Part shown: positions 1 to 6,169 of the stretch, in pieces
Numbering within the stretch: position 1 is the stretch's first letter
How the letters are laid out: each line of letters begins with the position of its first letter
Assembly (NCBI GenBank): GCA_036387915.1
Contig: DASVSV010000434.1
Span: 1 to 12,594, forward strand
Reading direction: 5' to 3'
DNA: 12,594 nt
DNA from: QHVT01 sp036387915
Lineage (GTDB): Bacteria > Acidobacteriota > Thermoanaerobaculia > Gp7-AA8
Program-made: the position numbers and the translations under genes
Notes under the pieces: generated by a model
Database searches by the model: none
The model's input: the letters and a program-made list of their open reading frames with translations, nothing else
Told to the model about the DNA's origin: nothing

Positions 1-13
1 CAGCGCGTCCCCG

Positions 14-53
14 CCCGCCCAGGTCCCTCGACTCGACGCTCGGGATGACAGAT
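14..53 (-). repeat. Possible dispersed repeat just downstream of the ParB-like gene
   Basis: On the minus strand this stretch begins CTGTCATCCCGAGCG and continues through GAGGGACCTGGGCGGGC. It resembles short dispersed repeats of the form TGTCATCCCGAGCG...GAGGGACCT that I recall as frequent between genes in Acidobacteriota and similar high-GC genomes. It begins a few bases after the stop codon of the ParB-like gene. Only one copy is visible here, so calling it a repeat rests on memory of the motif. Nothing else is evident in bases 1-55. Confidence 0.3.
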
Positions 54-55
54 GT

Positions 56-985
56 TTACCCCAGCACCTTCCGCAAATCCCGCAGCAGCTTCTCCGCCTC
101 TTCCACCTGCTCCAGCAAACGCGCATCGCCCCGTTTTTCGAGGAGGGTGGTCCAGGAGTGGCGTTTGAGGGCGGCGGTGAGCTCTTCGATCTCGCCGGCC
201 AGGCCGACCGCGGCTTTGGCTTCCTCGCGGGGGGCGAGCGCGTCCATCACCGTCTCGAGACTCTGGCCCTCGACGAACTTCTGCTTCGCGACCGGGTCGC
301 GCAGGACGAGGCGCAGCTTGCGGATGTCCTTGGAGTTGGTGATCTCGTTGTCGTTGACCTTGCGCACGATCGTGTCGAGCACCGAGGGCGTGAGCAGGGT
401 CTTGTTGATGTTCTTGATCTCGCGGGCCCAGGTGATCGACGCGCCGGGCTCGGGGAGGTTGGTCAGTTTCTCGGAGAGCTGGTAGACGTCCACGAGCTTG
501 TCCAGCTCGCGCACCGTGACGCCGAGGATGTTCGCGGCGGAGGCGCGGCCGACGATGTTCACCAGGCCGAAGGCCACCATCTCCTTTTCCTTGGCATCCC
601 ATTCTTTTCGCTGACGGTGGATGTAGATCCAGACGCGCAGGCGCTCGTCGTCGGTGAGGGTGCGGTCGGTGATCTCGAGCGGGATGCGGCGGTACTCGTC
701 GCGGTGCATGACCTCGACGAGCACTTTCGAGTTCGTCCAGCGGCGGTCGCCGTCGATGATGCGCAGCTTGCCGGCCACGTCGGGATGCGGCTCGACGAGC
801 AGCGGCTCGAAGATGCCCTCATTCGCCTCGATCTGCCGCTGCAGCTCGGGATCGACTTTCGGGCCGAGGCGCGGCTGGCGCTCGTTCGGGACGACGTCGT
901 AGAGGTCGCGCGTGTCGCGATACGTGCGCAGGATGGTGCGGCCGAGGCGGCGCTCCTGCCACTGCTGTTCTCGTACGGCTTCCAT
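56..985 (-). CDS. ParB/Spo0J-like DNA-binding protein (ParB N-terminal domain)
   Basis: A 309-residue protein. Residues 57-64 (GIFEPLLV) and 79-83 (GDRRW) match the two conserved boxes of the ParB N-terminal (ParB/Srx-fold) domain, the fold that binds CTP in true ParB. A helix-turn-helix-like stretch lies around 145-168. The C-terminal 260-309 is rich in Glu, Leu and Arg and probably a coiled coil. The start is the ATG at 985, which overlaps the upstream stop codon as TGATG, so the two genes are translationally coupled. The frame stays open far upstream, but that part is an Arg/Ala-rich shadow of the neighbouring gene. No parA lies beside it, which argues against a chromosome-partition role. 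More likely it is a sequence-specific binder or nuclease-like partner of the DUF2130-like protein. The family assignment is solid; the role is unknown. Confidence 0.85.
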   Translation of the reverse strand: MEAVREQQWQERRLGRTILRTYRDTRDLYDVVPNERQPRLGPKVDPELQRQIEANEGIFEPLLVEPHPDVAGKLRIIDGDRRWTNSKVLVEVMHRDEYRRIPLEITDRTLTDDERLRVWIYIHRQRKEWDAKEKEMVAFGLVNIVGRASAANILGVTVRELDKLVDVYQLSEKLTNLPEPGASITWAREIKNINKTLLTPSVLDTIVRKVNDNEITNSKDIRKLRLVLRDPVAKQKFVEGQSLETVMDALAPREEAKAAVGLAGEIEELTAALKRHSWTTLLEKRGDARLLEQVEEAEKLLRDLRKVLG

Positions 986-2058
986 CAGTGCACTCGATAC
1001 GCGGCGGGCCGCATCGGAATGGCCGGCGGTTCGTCGTCGCGCGACTCCACGATCGCGACGTCGGTGTCGATCTCGCGCAGCACGTGCTTGATGCGGGTCA
1101 GCACCGAGCCGCGCTTTTTCCAGACGTTGTCGTGGGCCCGTTTCTCCTGCACGTCGATCTCCAGCGCCTCGGTTGCCAGATCCGAAGCCTCGGCCAGCTT
1201 GCGTTTGAACGGCGCCGAGGTGATGAACTTGAACAGGCGGTTCAGCTTGTCCGCGCGCTCCTCGTCGGTGAGCTTGGCGACGTGCATCCCGATGAGCGCC
1301 TTGCGCAGCACTTCGACCATGGCCCGCACGCGTGCCGGCGCGACGACGATCACCCCCGCGTCGACGAACAGCTCGCGCCGTCCCGCGGGAAAGACCGGCG
1401 TGGAGAGGATGGCGTGGTCGGCGCCGATCTCCGACTGGTCCTGCCGCAGCTTGGTCACGAACGCATGCTGCCACGCCGCGCGCGGCCGCGTGTCGATGAG
1501 GATCTTGCCCGCCGACTTGCCCTTGTAGCGGACGTCGTACAGCAGCGTGCCGCCGGCCTTCCCTTTGCCGACCCGCGTGATGGAGTCCTCGGGGAACGCG
1601 CCGCGCAGCTCTTCGAAGAGATCGAGCTCCGCGCCTTCGCCGACTTCGCCGCCCGATTTCTTCATCCGCCGGTCCATCTCGGAGATCCGCTTCTGCATGG
1701 CCTCGCGCTCGCGGGCGAACTCGGCTTCCTTCTTCAGCAACGCGGCCTCGCGGTCCTTCTGCAGGATCTGGCGGATCTCGGCGATCTCTTTCTTGCGCTG
1801 CTTCTCGGCCTGCTGCTTCGCGAGCTCGTTCTGCTTGAGCAGCTTCGCGCGCTCGGCATCGAGGGCCTGGCGCTCCTTGACGAACTTCGCCTGCTGGGCG
1901 GCGATCTCTTTCGTCAGCTGGGCGCGGAGGTTCTTCTCCGCGTCGGCCAGTTTCTTCCGCTCGTCCTCGCGGATGGACGCCTGGATCTGGATGAATTTCG
2001 CGTGAGTGATGAGGTTCCCGCACCACGGGCAGCGTTCTGTAGCGGTCGTCGCAGCCAT
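985..2058 (-). CDS. DUF2130-like coiled-coil protein with N-terminal CxxC knuckle
   Basis: A 357-residue protein of unknown function. A zinc-knuckle-like CPWC lies at residues 10-13, with only one CxxC pair. A long charged coiled coil spans about 28-135. The C-terminal globular part (about 140-335) matches my memory of DUF2130 (PF09903), including FPEDSITRV, KLRQDQ (203-208), ADHAILST (213-220) and QEKRAHDNVWKKRG (304-317). Related proteins carry an (E/D)-S-K motif that looks like the ExK half of a PD-(D/E)xK nuclease site; here residues 189-191 read D-T-R. The start ATG at 2058 has a GAGGAG Shine-Dalgarno four bases upstream. It overlaps the ParB-like gene by one base and shares its upstream region with the divergent deaminase. 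Function is unrecognised; a DNA-processing or scaffold role is inference only. Confidence 0.8.
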   Translation of the reverse strand: MAATTATERCPWCGNLITHAKFIQIQASIREDERKKLADAEKNLRAQLTKEIAAQQAKFVKERQALDAERAKLLKQNELAKQQAEKQRKKEIAEIRQILQKDREAALLKKEAEFAREREAMQKRISEMDRRMKKSGGEVGEGAELDLFEELRGAFPEDSITRVGKGKAGGTLLYDVRYKGKSAGKILIDTRPRAAWQHAFVTKLRQDQSEIGADHAILSTPVFPAGRRELFVDAGVIVVAPARVRAMVEVLRKALIGMHVAKLTDEERADKLNRLFKFITSAPFKRKLAEASDLATEALEIDVQEKRAHDNVWKKRGSVLTRIKHVLREIDTDVAIVESRDDEPPAIPMRPAAYRVH

Positions 2059-2092
2059 TCCATCTCCTCAGCGCCTAGCGCGTTTCGCTGTC

Positions 2093-2125
2093 CTTGTAAG
2101 TCCTTTTTTGTACTTGTACGTCCTT
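2093..2125. promoter_or_regulatory. Twin 13-bp direct repeats, candidate operator
   Basis: CTTGTAAGTCCTT (2093-2105) and CTTGTACGTCCTT (2113-2125) differ at one base and start exactly 20 bp apart, about two helical turns. They lie in the gap between the divergent DUF2130-like and deaminase genes. The second copy falls inside the spacer of the likely deaminase promoter. A dimeric or cooperative regulator is an inference. Confidence 0.45.
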
Positions 2126-2135
2126 CTGGTACTCT
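2108..2135 (+). promoter_or_regulatory. Candidate promoter of the deaminase gene
   Basis: An extended -10 motif, TGGTACTCT (2127-2135), follows a weak -35 TTGTAC (2108-2113) with a 16-nt spacer. The predicted transcript would begin near 2142, about 26 nt before the deaminase ATG. The direct repeats at 2093-2125 flank and overlap it. Confidence 0.35.
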
Positions 2136-2142
2136 GCGTCAA

Positions 2143-2159
2143 CCGGCCGGCACGGCCGG
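2143..2159 (+). promoter_or_regulatory. GC-only hairpin in the deaminase leader
   Basis: CCGGCCG (2143-2149) pairs perfectly with CGGCCGG (2153-2159) around a 3-nt loop, ending 8 nt before the ATG at 2168. No Shine-Dalgarno is visible between the hairpin and the start. If the upstream promoter call is right, the hairpin is at the 5' tip of the mRNA and could limit translation. Confidence 0.4.
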
Positions 2160-2167
2160 CCGCACCC

Positions 2168-3712
2168 ATGAACCAGACCGAAATCGCCGCCGCGGAACGG
2201 GAGCTCGAGCTCGTTTTCGCCCTCGCCGGGCCGGCCGGGTCCGACCTGCAGGAAGTCAGCCGGACGCTGGCCGACGCGCTGAAAAAGAGCGAGTACCTCC
2301 ACGTGGAGGAGATCAGCGTGACCTCGCTGATCCGCCAGATCGCGGCGCGGCAGGAGCTGACGAACGCCGACGGGACGCCGATCGAGCTCTGTTCGTCGCC
2401 GGAGGAGAAGCGCATCGCCACCTACATGGACGGCGGCAACGCGCTGCGCCGCCTGACGTCGAATCCGGGCGCGGTCGCGGCGGCGGCCATCGCCGAGATC
2501 CGCGGCCGTCGCAGATTGGCCGGTGGCGTGCCGGCGCGGCGCGCGTACATCCTCCGCTCGCTCAAGCGCCCCGAAGAGGCGCATCTGCTGCGGCGCGTCT
2601 ACGGTGCGGGTTTCTTTCTCATCGGCGCGAATGTGTCCCGTCCCGCGCGAGTGGAGTCGCTGGCAAAGCGCATCGCGCGCTCGCACAACGAGACGCCCGC
2701 GTCACCCAACTTTGTGCAGCATAGTGCACAGGCCGAAGCGCTGGCCAGACGCGACGAAGACGAGGCCGCCGACGAATACGGGCAGCGTCTCCGCGACGTG
2801 TTTCAGCTCTGCGATCTGTTCGTCTCGCCCGGGAGTGGTTCGATGTTCCAACAGATCGACCGCTTCGTCCGTTTGATCCTCGGCGATCTCGGCGAGACGC
2901 CGTACGCCGAGGAACAGTTCATGTTCCACGCGTACGCGGCTTCGCTGGCCTCGGGTGCCCTCGGCCGCCAGGTCGGCGCCGTGCTCGTCGCGCGCACAGG
3001 CGAGGTCCTCGGCCTCGGCTGGAACGACGTGCCGAAAGGCGGCGGCGGGCTCTATCGCGCGGGCGAGCAGTACGACCGCCGCGACATCCACGAGGACCGC
3101 GACTCGGTCAACGTGCACGCCGACCAGATCATCAACGAGATGCTGCAGATGGCGCGCGAGGCCGGCTGGCCGCAGGTCGAGAACGCGCGCGAGGTCTTCC
3201 GCAAGTCGCGCGTGATGAGCCTCCTCGAGTTCGGCCGCACCACGCACGCCGAGGTCGAGGCCATCCTCGCGGCGGCACGGATCGGGGTCACGCCGCGCGA
3301 CGCCACGCTCTACACGACCACGTTTCCGTGTCATCAGTGCGCGCGCGTGGTCGTCACCGCGGGTGTCGAGCGCGTGGTCTACATCGAGCCGTATCCGAAG
3401 AGCCGCGCCCTCGAGCTCCATCGCGACGCGATCTTCGGCTACGACGACGCGGCGGCGCCGCATCCAGAGGCGGTGCGCTTCGAGCCGTTCGTCGGCATCG
3501 GGCCGCACCGCTACGTCGAGCTCTTCTCCATGACCACCAGCGCCGGCGTGCCGCGCGACCGCAAGACGAAGGTCACGGGCGAGCGCATTCGGTGGGACGC
3601 GAAAACGTCCGCGCCGAAGGTGGCAATGCTGCCGCTGTCGTATCTCGACCTCGAAGCCAAAGCACTCTACCAATTGAAGAAGTTCCTCGGCGCCCGGAGG
3701 AATCGGCGATAA
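2168..3712 (+). CDS. Anti-phage dCTP/dCMP deaminase (AvcD-like)
   Basis: A 514-residue, two-domain protein. The N-terminal half is a P-loop-NTPase-like domain: residues 16-27 read VFALAGPAGSDL, a degenerate Walker A without the usual Lys, and 125-153 (RAYILRSLKRPEEAHLLRR..GFFLIG) is a family hallmark. The C-terminal half is a zinc deaminase: His360-Ala-Glu362 supplies a zinc ligand and catalytic Glu, and Pro387-Cys388-x-x-Cys391 the other ligands, followed by VVYIEPYPKSRALELHRDAI. This architecture is that of the defence deaminases that deplete dCTP/dCMP during phage infection. The ATG at 2168 is chosen because the open frame upstream runs into the divergent gene and the conserved domain begins just after. 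All catalytic residues appear intact. The substrate (dCTP, dCMP or both) cannot be told from sequence. A housekeeping dCMP deaminase would be about 150-180 residues, so this is not one. Confidence 0.88.
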   Translation: MNQTEIAAAERELELVFALAGPAGSDLQEVSRTLADALKKSEYLHVEEISVTSLIRQIAARQELTNADGTPIELCSSPEEKRIATYMDGGNALRRLTSNPGAVAAAAIAEIRGRRRLAGGVPARRAYILRSLKRPEEAHLLRRVYGAGFFLIGANVSRPARVESLAKRIARSHNETPASPNFVQHSAQAEALARRDEDEAADEYGQRLRDVFQLCDLFVSPGSGSMFQQIDRFVRLILGDLGETPYAEEQFMFHAYAASLASGALGRQVGAVLVARTGEVLGLGWNDVPKGGGGLYRAGEQYDRRDIHEDRDSVNVHADQIINEMLQMAREAGWPQVENAREVFRKSRVMSLLEFGRTTHAEVEAILAAARIGVTPRDATLYTTTFPCHQCARVVVTAGVERVVYIEPYPKSRALELHRDAIFGYDDAAAPHPEAVRFEPFVGIGPHRYVELFSMTTSAGVPRDRKTKVTGERIRWDAKTSAPKVAMLPLSYLDLEAKALYQLKKFLGARRNRR

Positions 3713-3720
3713 TTCGGCCC

Positions 3721-3858
3721 ATGGCCGAGGAAGCTTCGAAGGCGGGTGTGGTGGATTTCTGGGGAGAGCTCGAAGAGGCGGAGCAGACGGTCGACGACTG
3801 GCCGGCCTGGCAGCAGCGGTACGACGCCGATCCGAATTACGAAGACACTTCTAAGTAA
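3721..3858 (+). CDS. Small acidic protein downstream of the deaminase
   Basis: A 45-residue reading frame that starts 8 bases after the deaminase stop. It has 13 Asp/Glu against 3 Lys/Arg (net about -10) and three tryptophans (14, 27, 30), including the cluster DDWPAWQQRYD. I recognise no family. There is no well-placed Shine-Dalgarno (GGAGG is 20 nt upstream), but GATAAT (3708-3713), overlapping the deaminase stop, ends 7 nt before the ATG and could be a -10 for a leaderless message. Its end overlaps the convergent psd gene by 8 bp. Its amino-acid composition and position suggest a real gene co-transcribed with the deaminase, perhaps a modulator. It could instead be an unrelated small protein. 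Expression is unproven. Confidence 0.55.
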   Translation: MAEEASKAGVVDFWGELEEAEQTVDDWPAWQQRYDADPNYEDTSK

Positions 3859-4702
3859 CCGGCGGCTCCTCGCCGTGCAGGATCGCGGACCCGTACTGCA
3901 CCTTCTTTCCGGCGTGCAGGCGCACCTTCTTCACGTCGACGCGGCCGGGCTCCACGAGCACGACCACGCTCGACCCCATGTGGAACGTCCCTAAGCGGTC
4001 GGCGACTTTGATGTCGATGCCGGGGTCGTAGTTCCGCGTGACGGTCTTGTCGATGCCCGCGGCGTTAGAGATGAACGAGTCGTAGACCACGGAGATCTTG
4101 CCGACGTTCGTGGCGCCGATCATCACCACCGCCACCAGGCCCAGGTTGCACTCGACGTAGGTCACGACGCGCTCGTTGATCGAGAAGAGCTCCTCGACGT
4201 TGTTCAGCGACCAGTCGTTGACCGGCCAGAGCTTGCCGGGGATGTGCACGCTACGCACGATCTTCCCGCCCACCGGCGTGTGCACGTGGTGGTAATCCTG
4301 CGGGGAGAGATAGAGGTTAAAGTACGCGCCGTTCTCGTAGCGCTTCGCGTACTCCGCGTCGCCGAGGAAGCCGGCCACGGTGTACGTCTTCCCTTTGACC
4401 TGCTCGATGCGGCCGTTCTCGACGTTGCCGAAGTTGCGCAGCACGCCGTCGACCGGACTGACGAAATCCCCTTCGACGGGACGCAGTCCCTCGCGCAGGT
4501 CGCGGATGAAGAAGTGGCCGATGGAGGGGTACTCGTGCATCCCCCGCCCGGCCGCGTCGACGTCGATCCTGTACGTCTTCGCGAACCAGTGCACCAGCCG
4601 CCGCGCCAGCGGCCGCGGCAGCCGCGCATGCACCAGCCGCCCCATGAAACGGCTCAGATGATTCTTCGGAACGTAGCGGAGATAGCGGTACACGCGGGAC
4701 AT
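3851..4702 (-). CDS. psd: Phosphatidylserine decarboxylase proenzyme
   Basis: A 283-residue enzyme that converts phosphatidylserine to phosphatidylethanolamine at the inner membrane, using a pyruvoyl group made by self-cleavage. Visible hallmarks are SPVDG (82-86, catalytic Asp85), YHHVHTPVGG (137-146), GKLWPVN (156-162) and the self-cleavage site MGSSVVV (242-248), where a GSS variant replaces the common GST. The cut is expected between Gly243 and Ser244, leaving a short alpha chain of about 40 residues. The length matches the Gram-negative membrane-bound class. It converges on and overlaps the small acidic gene by 8 bp at the 3' end. Upstream it is separated from the OsmC gene by about 420 bp that hold a palindromic repeat. 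No Shine-Dalgarno is obvious before the ATG at 4702. No pssA is adjacent. Confidence 0.93.
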   Translation of the reverse strand: MSRVYRYLRYVPKNHLSRFMGRLVHARLPRPLARRLVHWFAKTYRIDVDAAGRGMHEYPSIGHFFIRDLREGLRPVEGDFVSPVDGVLRNFGNVENGRIEQVKGKTYTVAGFLGDAEYAKRYENGAYFNLYLSPQDYHHVHTPVGGKIVRSVHIPGKLWPVNDWSLNNVEELFSINERVVTYVECNLGLVAVVMIGATNVGKISVVYDSFISNAAGIDKTVTRNYDPGIDIKVADRLGTFHMGSSVVVLVEPGRVDVKKVRLHAGKKVQYGSAILHGEEPPVT

Positions 4703-4821
4703 CTTTGCAAATTGGGTACTTGAATCGCTACCGGAGTGCGGTTGCGTTCCGCAGTCGCTTCTCCCGGCGCATCGGGGACAAGGGGCGGGCTGCGGGGCGG
4801 GTGCGGGGCTCCCTCTTCGTT

Positions 4822-5018
4822 CGCGTGCGTAGCACGCCGAAAGAAAATAGCCCCCGGCTTCAGCCGGGGGACAAGCGTGCCCCTGGTTCCAGCCCGCGTA
4901 GCGGGCGACAGTAACTCTGGACGTGGTCTGTCGCCCGCTACGCGGGCTGGAGATCTGGGCGTTGCGTTCCCCCGGCTGAAAGCCGGGGGCTATTGCCTTT
5001 CGGCGTGCTACGCACGCG
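4822..5018. repeat. Nested palindromic repeat element, copy 1
   Basis: A 197-bp near-symmetric palindrome. Perfect 22-bp terminal inverted repeats lie at 4822-4843 and 4997-5018 (GCGTGCGTAGCACGCCGAAAG is the core). Inside are hairpin A (CCCCCGGCTTCAGCCGGGGG, 4851-4870) and hairpin B (4889-4911, stem GCCCGC/GCGGGC), then a 16-nt centre. B and A are then repeated in inverted order (4928-4950 and 4969-4990); the two B units are exact 23-bp inverted copies. No coding capacity is evident. It lies between psd and the OsmC gene and is closely matched by a second copy at 9616-9814. REP/REPIN-like or MITE-like. Confidence 0.85.
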
Positions 5019-5056
5019 TTGATCCGCCTCAGCCGGAGACGTTTGCGTTCAGGAGT

Positions 5057-5111
5057 GCGGCTGCGAACGACCCGCCGCCTGTTATGGACGCGGCAGCTCG
5101 TTCGCCGCCGC
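5057..5111. repeat. Imperfect hairpin downstream of the OsmC gene
   Basis: GCGGCTGCGAACGA (5057-5070) pairs with TCGTTCGCCGCCGC (5098-5111) with one mismatch in 14, across a 27-nt loop. It lies just past the OsmC stop codon on the transcribed strand. There is no T-run, so a Rho-independent terminator is doubtful. A REP-like hairpin is the other reading. Confidence 0.35.
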
Positions 5112-5116
5112 GGTCC
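5090..5116 (-). repeat. 27-bp post-stop repeat, copy a
   Basis: On the minus strand it begins GGACCGCGGCGGCGAACGAG, 6 nt after the OsmC stop codon. It matches 26 of 27 bases with 9473-9499, which lies in the same orientation right at the stop of the S9 peptidase gene. Confidence 0.6.
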
Positions 5117-5122
5117 TTAAAT

Positions 5123-5551
5123 TCAGACGAGCACTTCGTCGATGCGGATCTCGGCCTGCAGCGTTTTGGCGACCGGGCAGCGTCCGGCGATCACGAGGAG
5201 CTTCTGCCGCTGCTCTTCCGTCAACTGGTCGCCGATCAGTTTGATCTCGACGCGGAACCGGTGGATGTACCCCTCGGGCGAGGTGCAGTCGAGGCAGTCC
5301 TTCACGTGCTGGCGGTCGTGCGTGACGCGGACGTCGACGCCTTCCAGCGGCAGGTTCGTGCGCTTGGCGTAAAAGTGCAGGGTCATGGCCGTGCAGCCGC
5401 CGAGGGCCGCGGCCAGCGCGTCGTACGGAGTGGCCCCTTCGCCGCCGCCGCCGACCTCGGCCGGCTCGTCGAGCACGAAGCGGTGCGGCCCGGCCTCGAC
5501 TTCGGTGCGAAACGAGCCGCGGGAACGGAGGAGCACCGGCGCAGTCATCAT
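5123..5551 (-). CDS. OsmC/Ohr-family protein (putative peroxide-detoxifying or redox protein)
   Basis: A 142-residue protein of usual OsmC length. The two family cysteines are Cys53 in TPYDALAAALGGCTAMTLHFYAK and Cys125 in GRCPVAKTL. In active members they form the thiol/disulfide pair that reduces organic hydroperoxides. A third and fourth cysteine form a C-x-x-C at 86-89 (DCLDC), seen in some OsmC subfamilies. The start is taken as the ATG at 5551, immediately before a second ATG; the longer open frame upstream would encode a low-complexity Arg/Ala tail and overlap the divergent barrel gene. It diverges from that gene with a 35-bp gap. No clear Shine-Dalgarno is seen. It is likely cytoplasmic. 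The substrate cannot be read from the sequence. Confidence 0.87.
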   Translation of the reverse strand: MMTAPVLLRSRGSFRTEVEAGPHRFVLDEPAEVGGGGEGATPYDALAAALGGCTAMTLHFYAKRTNLPLEGVDVRVTHDRQHVKDCLDCTSPEGYIHRFRVEIKLIGDQLTEEQRQKLLVIAGRCPVAKTLQAEIRIDEVLV

Positions 5552-5586
5552 GATGCGGGCATTGTCGCGCAGGTCAGAGAGTTGCA

Positions 5587-6081
5587 ATGAACCCGCGACT
5601 CTTCCTCCCCTTCCTTCTCCTCTCCGTGCTTGCCGTGCCCGCGTTCGCGCAGCAGCCGCCGCGGAACGCCGCATACGTCGAGATCGGCGGCAACGGCATC
5701 ATCCCGACCATCAACTACGAGCGCCGCTTCAGCGATCGTTTCGCCGGCCGCATCGGCTTCAGCATCGTCACCAGCGAGGAGAGCGGCGGGGAGGAGGACG
5801 TCACGTTCGCCATCCCGGTCATGGCCAACTTCATCTCCCATCCGCGGCTGAACCACCACTTCGAAGCAGGCGGCGGCGTGCTCTTCGTGGTCGGCGACGA
5901 ACAGGACTTTTCGATCGGCAATGACGGCGAAGAGATCGCGAACGTGGCCCTGACCGGTCTGGCCGGCTACCGCTTCCAGCGTCCCGGACGCGGCTTCGTC
6001 TTCCGCGCCGGGATCACGCCGTTTTACTTCGACGGCGATTTCGCACCGTGGGCGGGAGTGTCGTTCGGATACGGCTGGTAA
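5587..6081 (+). CDS. Small outer-membrane beta-barrel-like protein
   Basis: A 164-residue secreted protein. Residues 1-22 form a clear signal peptide (MNPRLFLPFLLLSVLAVPAFA, cleavage after AFA). The mature part alternates hydrophobic and polar residues in short strands (YVEIGGNGIIPTINYERRF, FAGRIGFSIVTS, VTFAIPVMANFI, HHFEAGGGVLFVV, VALTGLAGYRF, GFVFRAGITPFYF, PWAGVSFGYGW). It ends in an aromatic residue, as outer-membrane barrel proteins often do. About eight strands would fit an OmpW/OmpX-sized barrel. No specific family is recognised. A weak AGAGAG lies just before the ATG. It diverges from the OsmC gene and converges on the phospholipase-D-like gene. Transport or surface function is inference. 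Confidence 0.72.
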   Translation: MNPRLFLPFLLLSVLAVPAFAQQPPRNAAYVEIGGNGIIPTINYERRFSDRFAGRIGFSIVTSEESGGEEDVTFAIPVMANFISHPRLNHHFEAGGGVLFVVGDEQDFSIGNDGEEIANVALTGLAGYRFQRPGRGFVFRAGITPFYFDGDFAPWAGVSFGYGW

Positions 6082-6082
6082 G

Positions 6083-6169
6083 GACGCGTCATGCGTGGCT
6101 CGTTACTCGTCCGGGGTGCTGCTCGCCGAGAGGCGCCCCAGACGCGCAACGAGCAACGCCCAACGCGTC
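6083..6169. terminator. Imperfect inverted repeat between convergent genes
   Basis: 6083-6106 and the reverse complement of 6146-6169 match at 19 of 24 positions (shared GACGCGT, GCGT and GCTCGTT blocks), with a 39-nt loop. It fills the gap between the barrel gene and the convergent phospholipase-D-like gene and overlaps the latter's stop codon. It may act as a bidirectional terminator, although it has no T-run. Confidence 0.3.

Noticed and set aside
158..1528. 456-residue plus-strand frame over the ParB-like gene
   Set aside because: A shadow of the minus-strand genes, which have clear ParB and DUF2130 motifs.
986..2026. N-terminal extension of the ParB-like frame (would give 656 residues)
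   Set aside because: The added residues are Arg/Ala/Gly-rich and lie out of frame over the well-supported DUF2130-like gene; the ATG at 985 with TGATG overlap is a better start.
2059..2167. An AvcI-like regulatory RNA upstream of the deaminase
   Set aside because: The gap is short and already holds promoter-like elements; I can see no sequence that identifies such an RNA.
988..2724. 578-residue plus-strand frame
   Set aside because: It runs antisense to the DUF2130-like gene and out of frame into the deaminase; its composition is low-complexity Leu/Arg/Ala with no recognisable domain.
2702..3673. 323-residue frame antisense to the deaminase
   Set aside because: The deaminase motifs HAE and PCxxC are on the plus strand; the antisense product is His/Arg/Val-rich filler.
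4822..5018. CRISPR array
   Set aside because: The repeats are inverted and nested, with no regular direct repeats or spacers and no cas genes.
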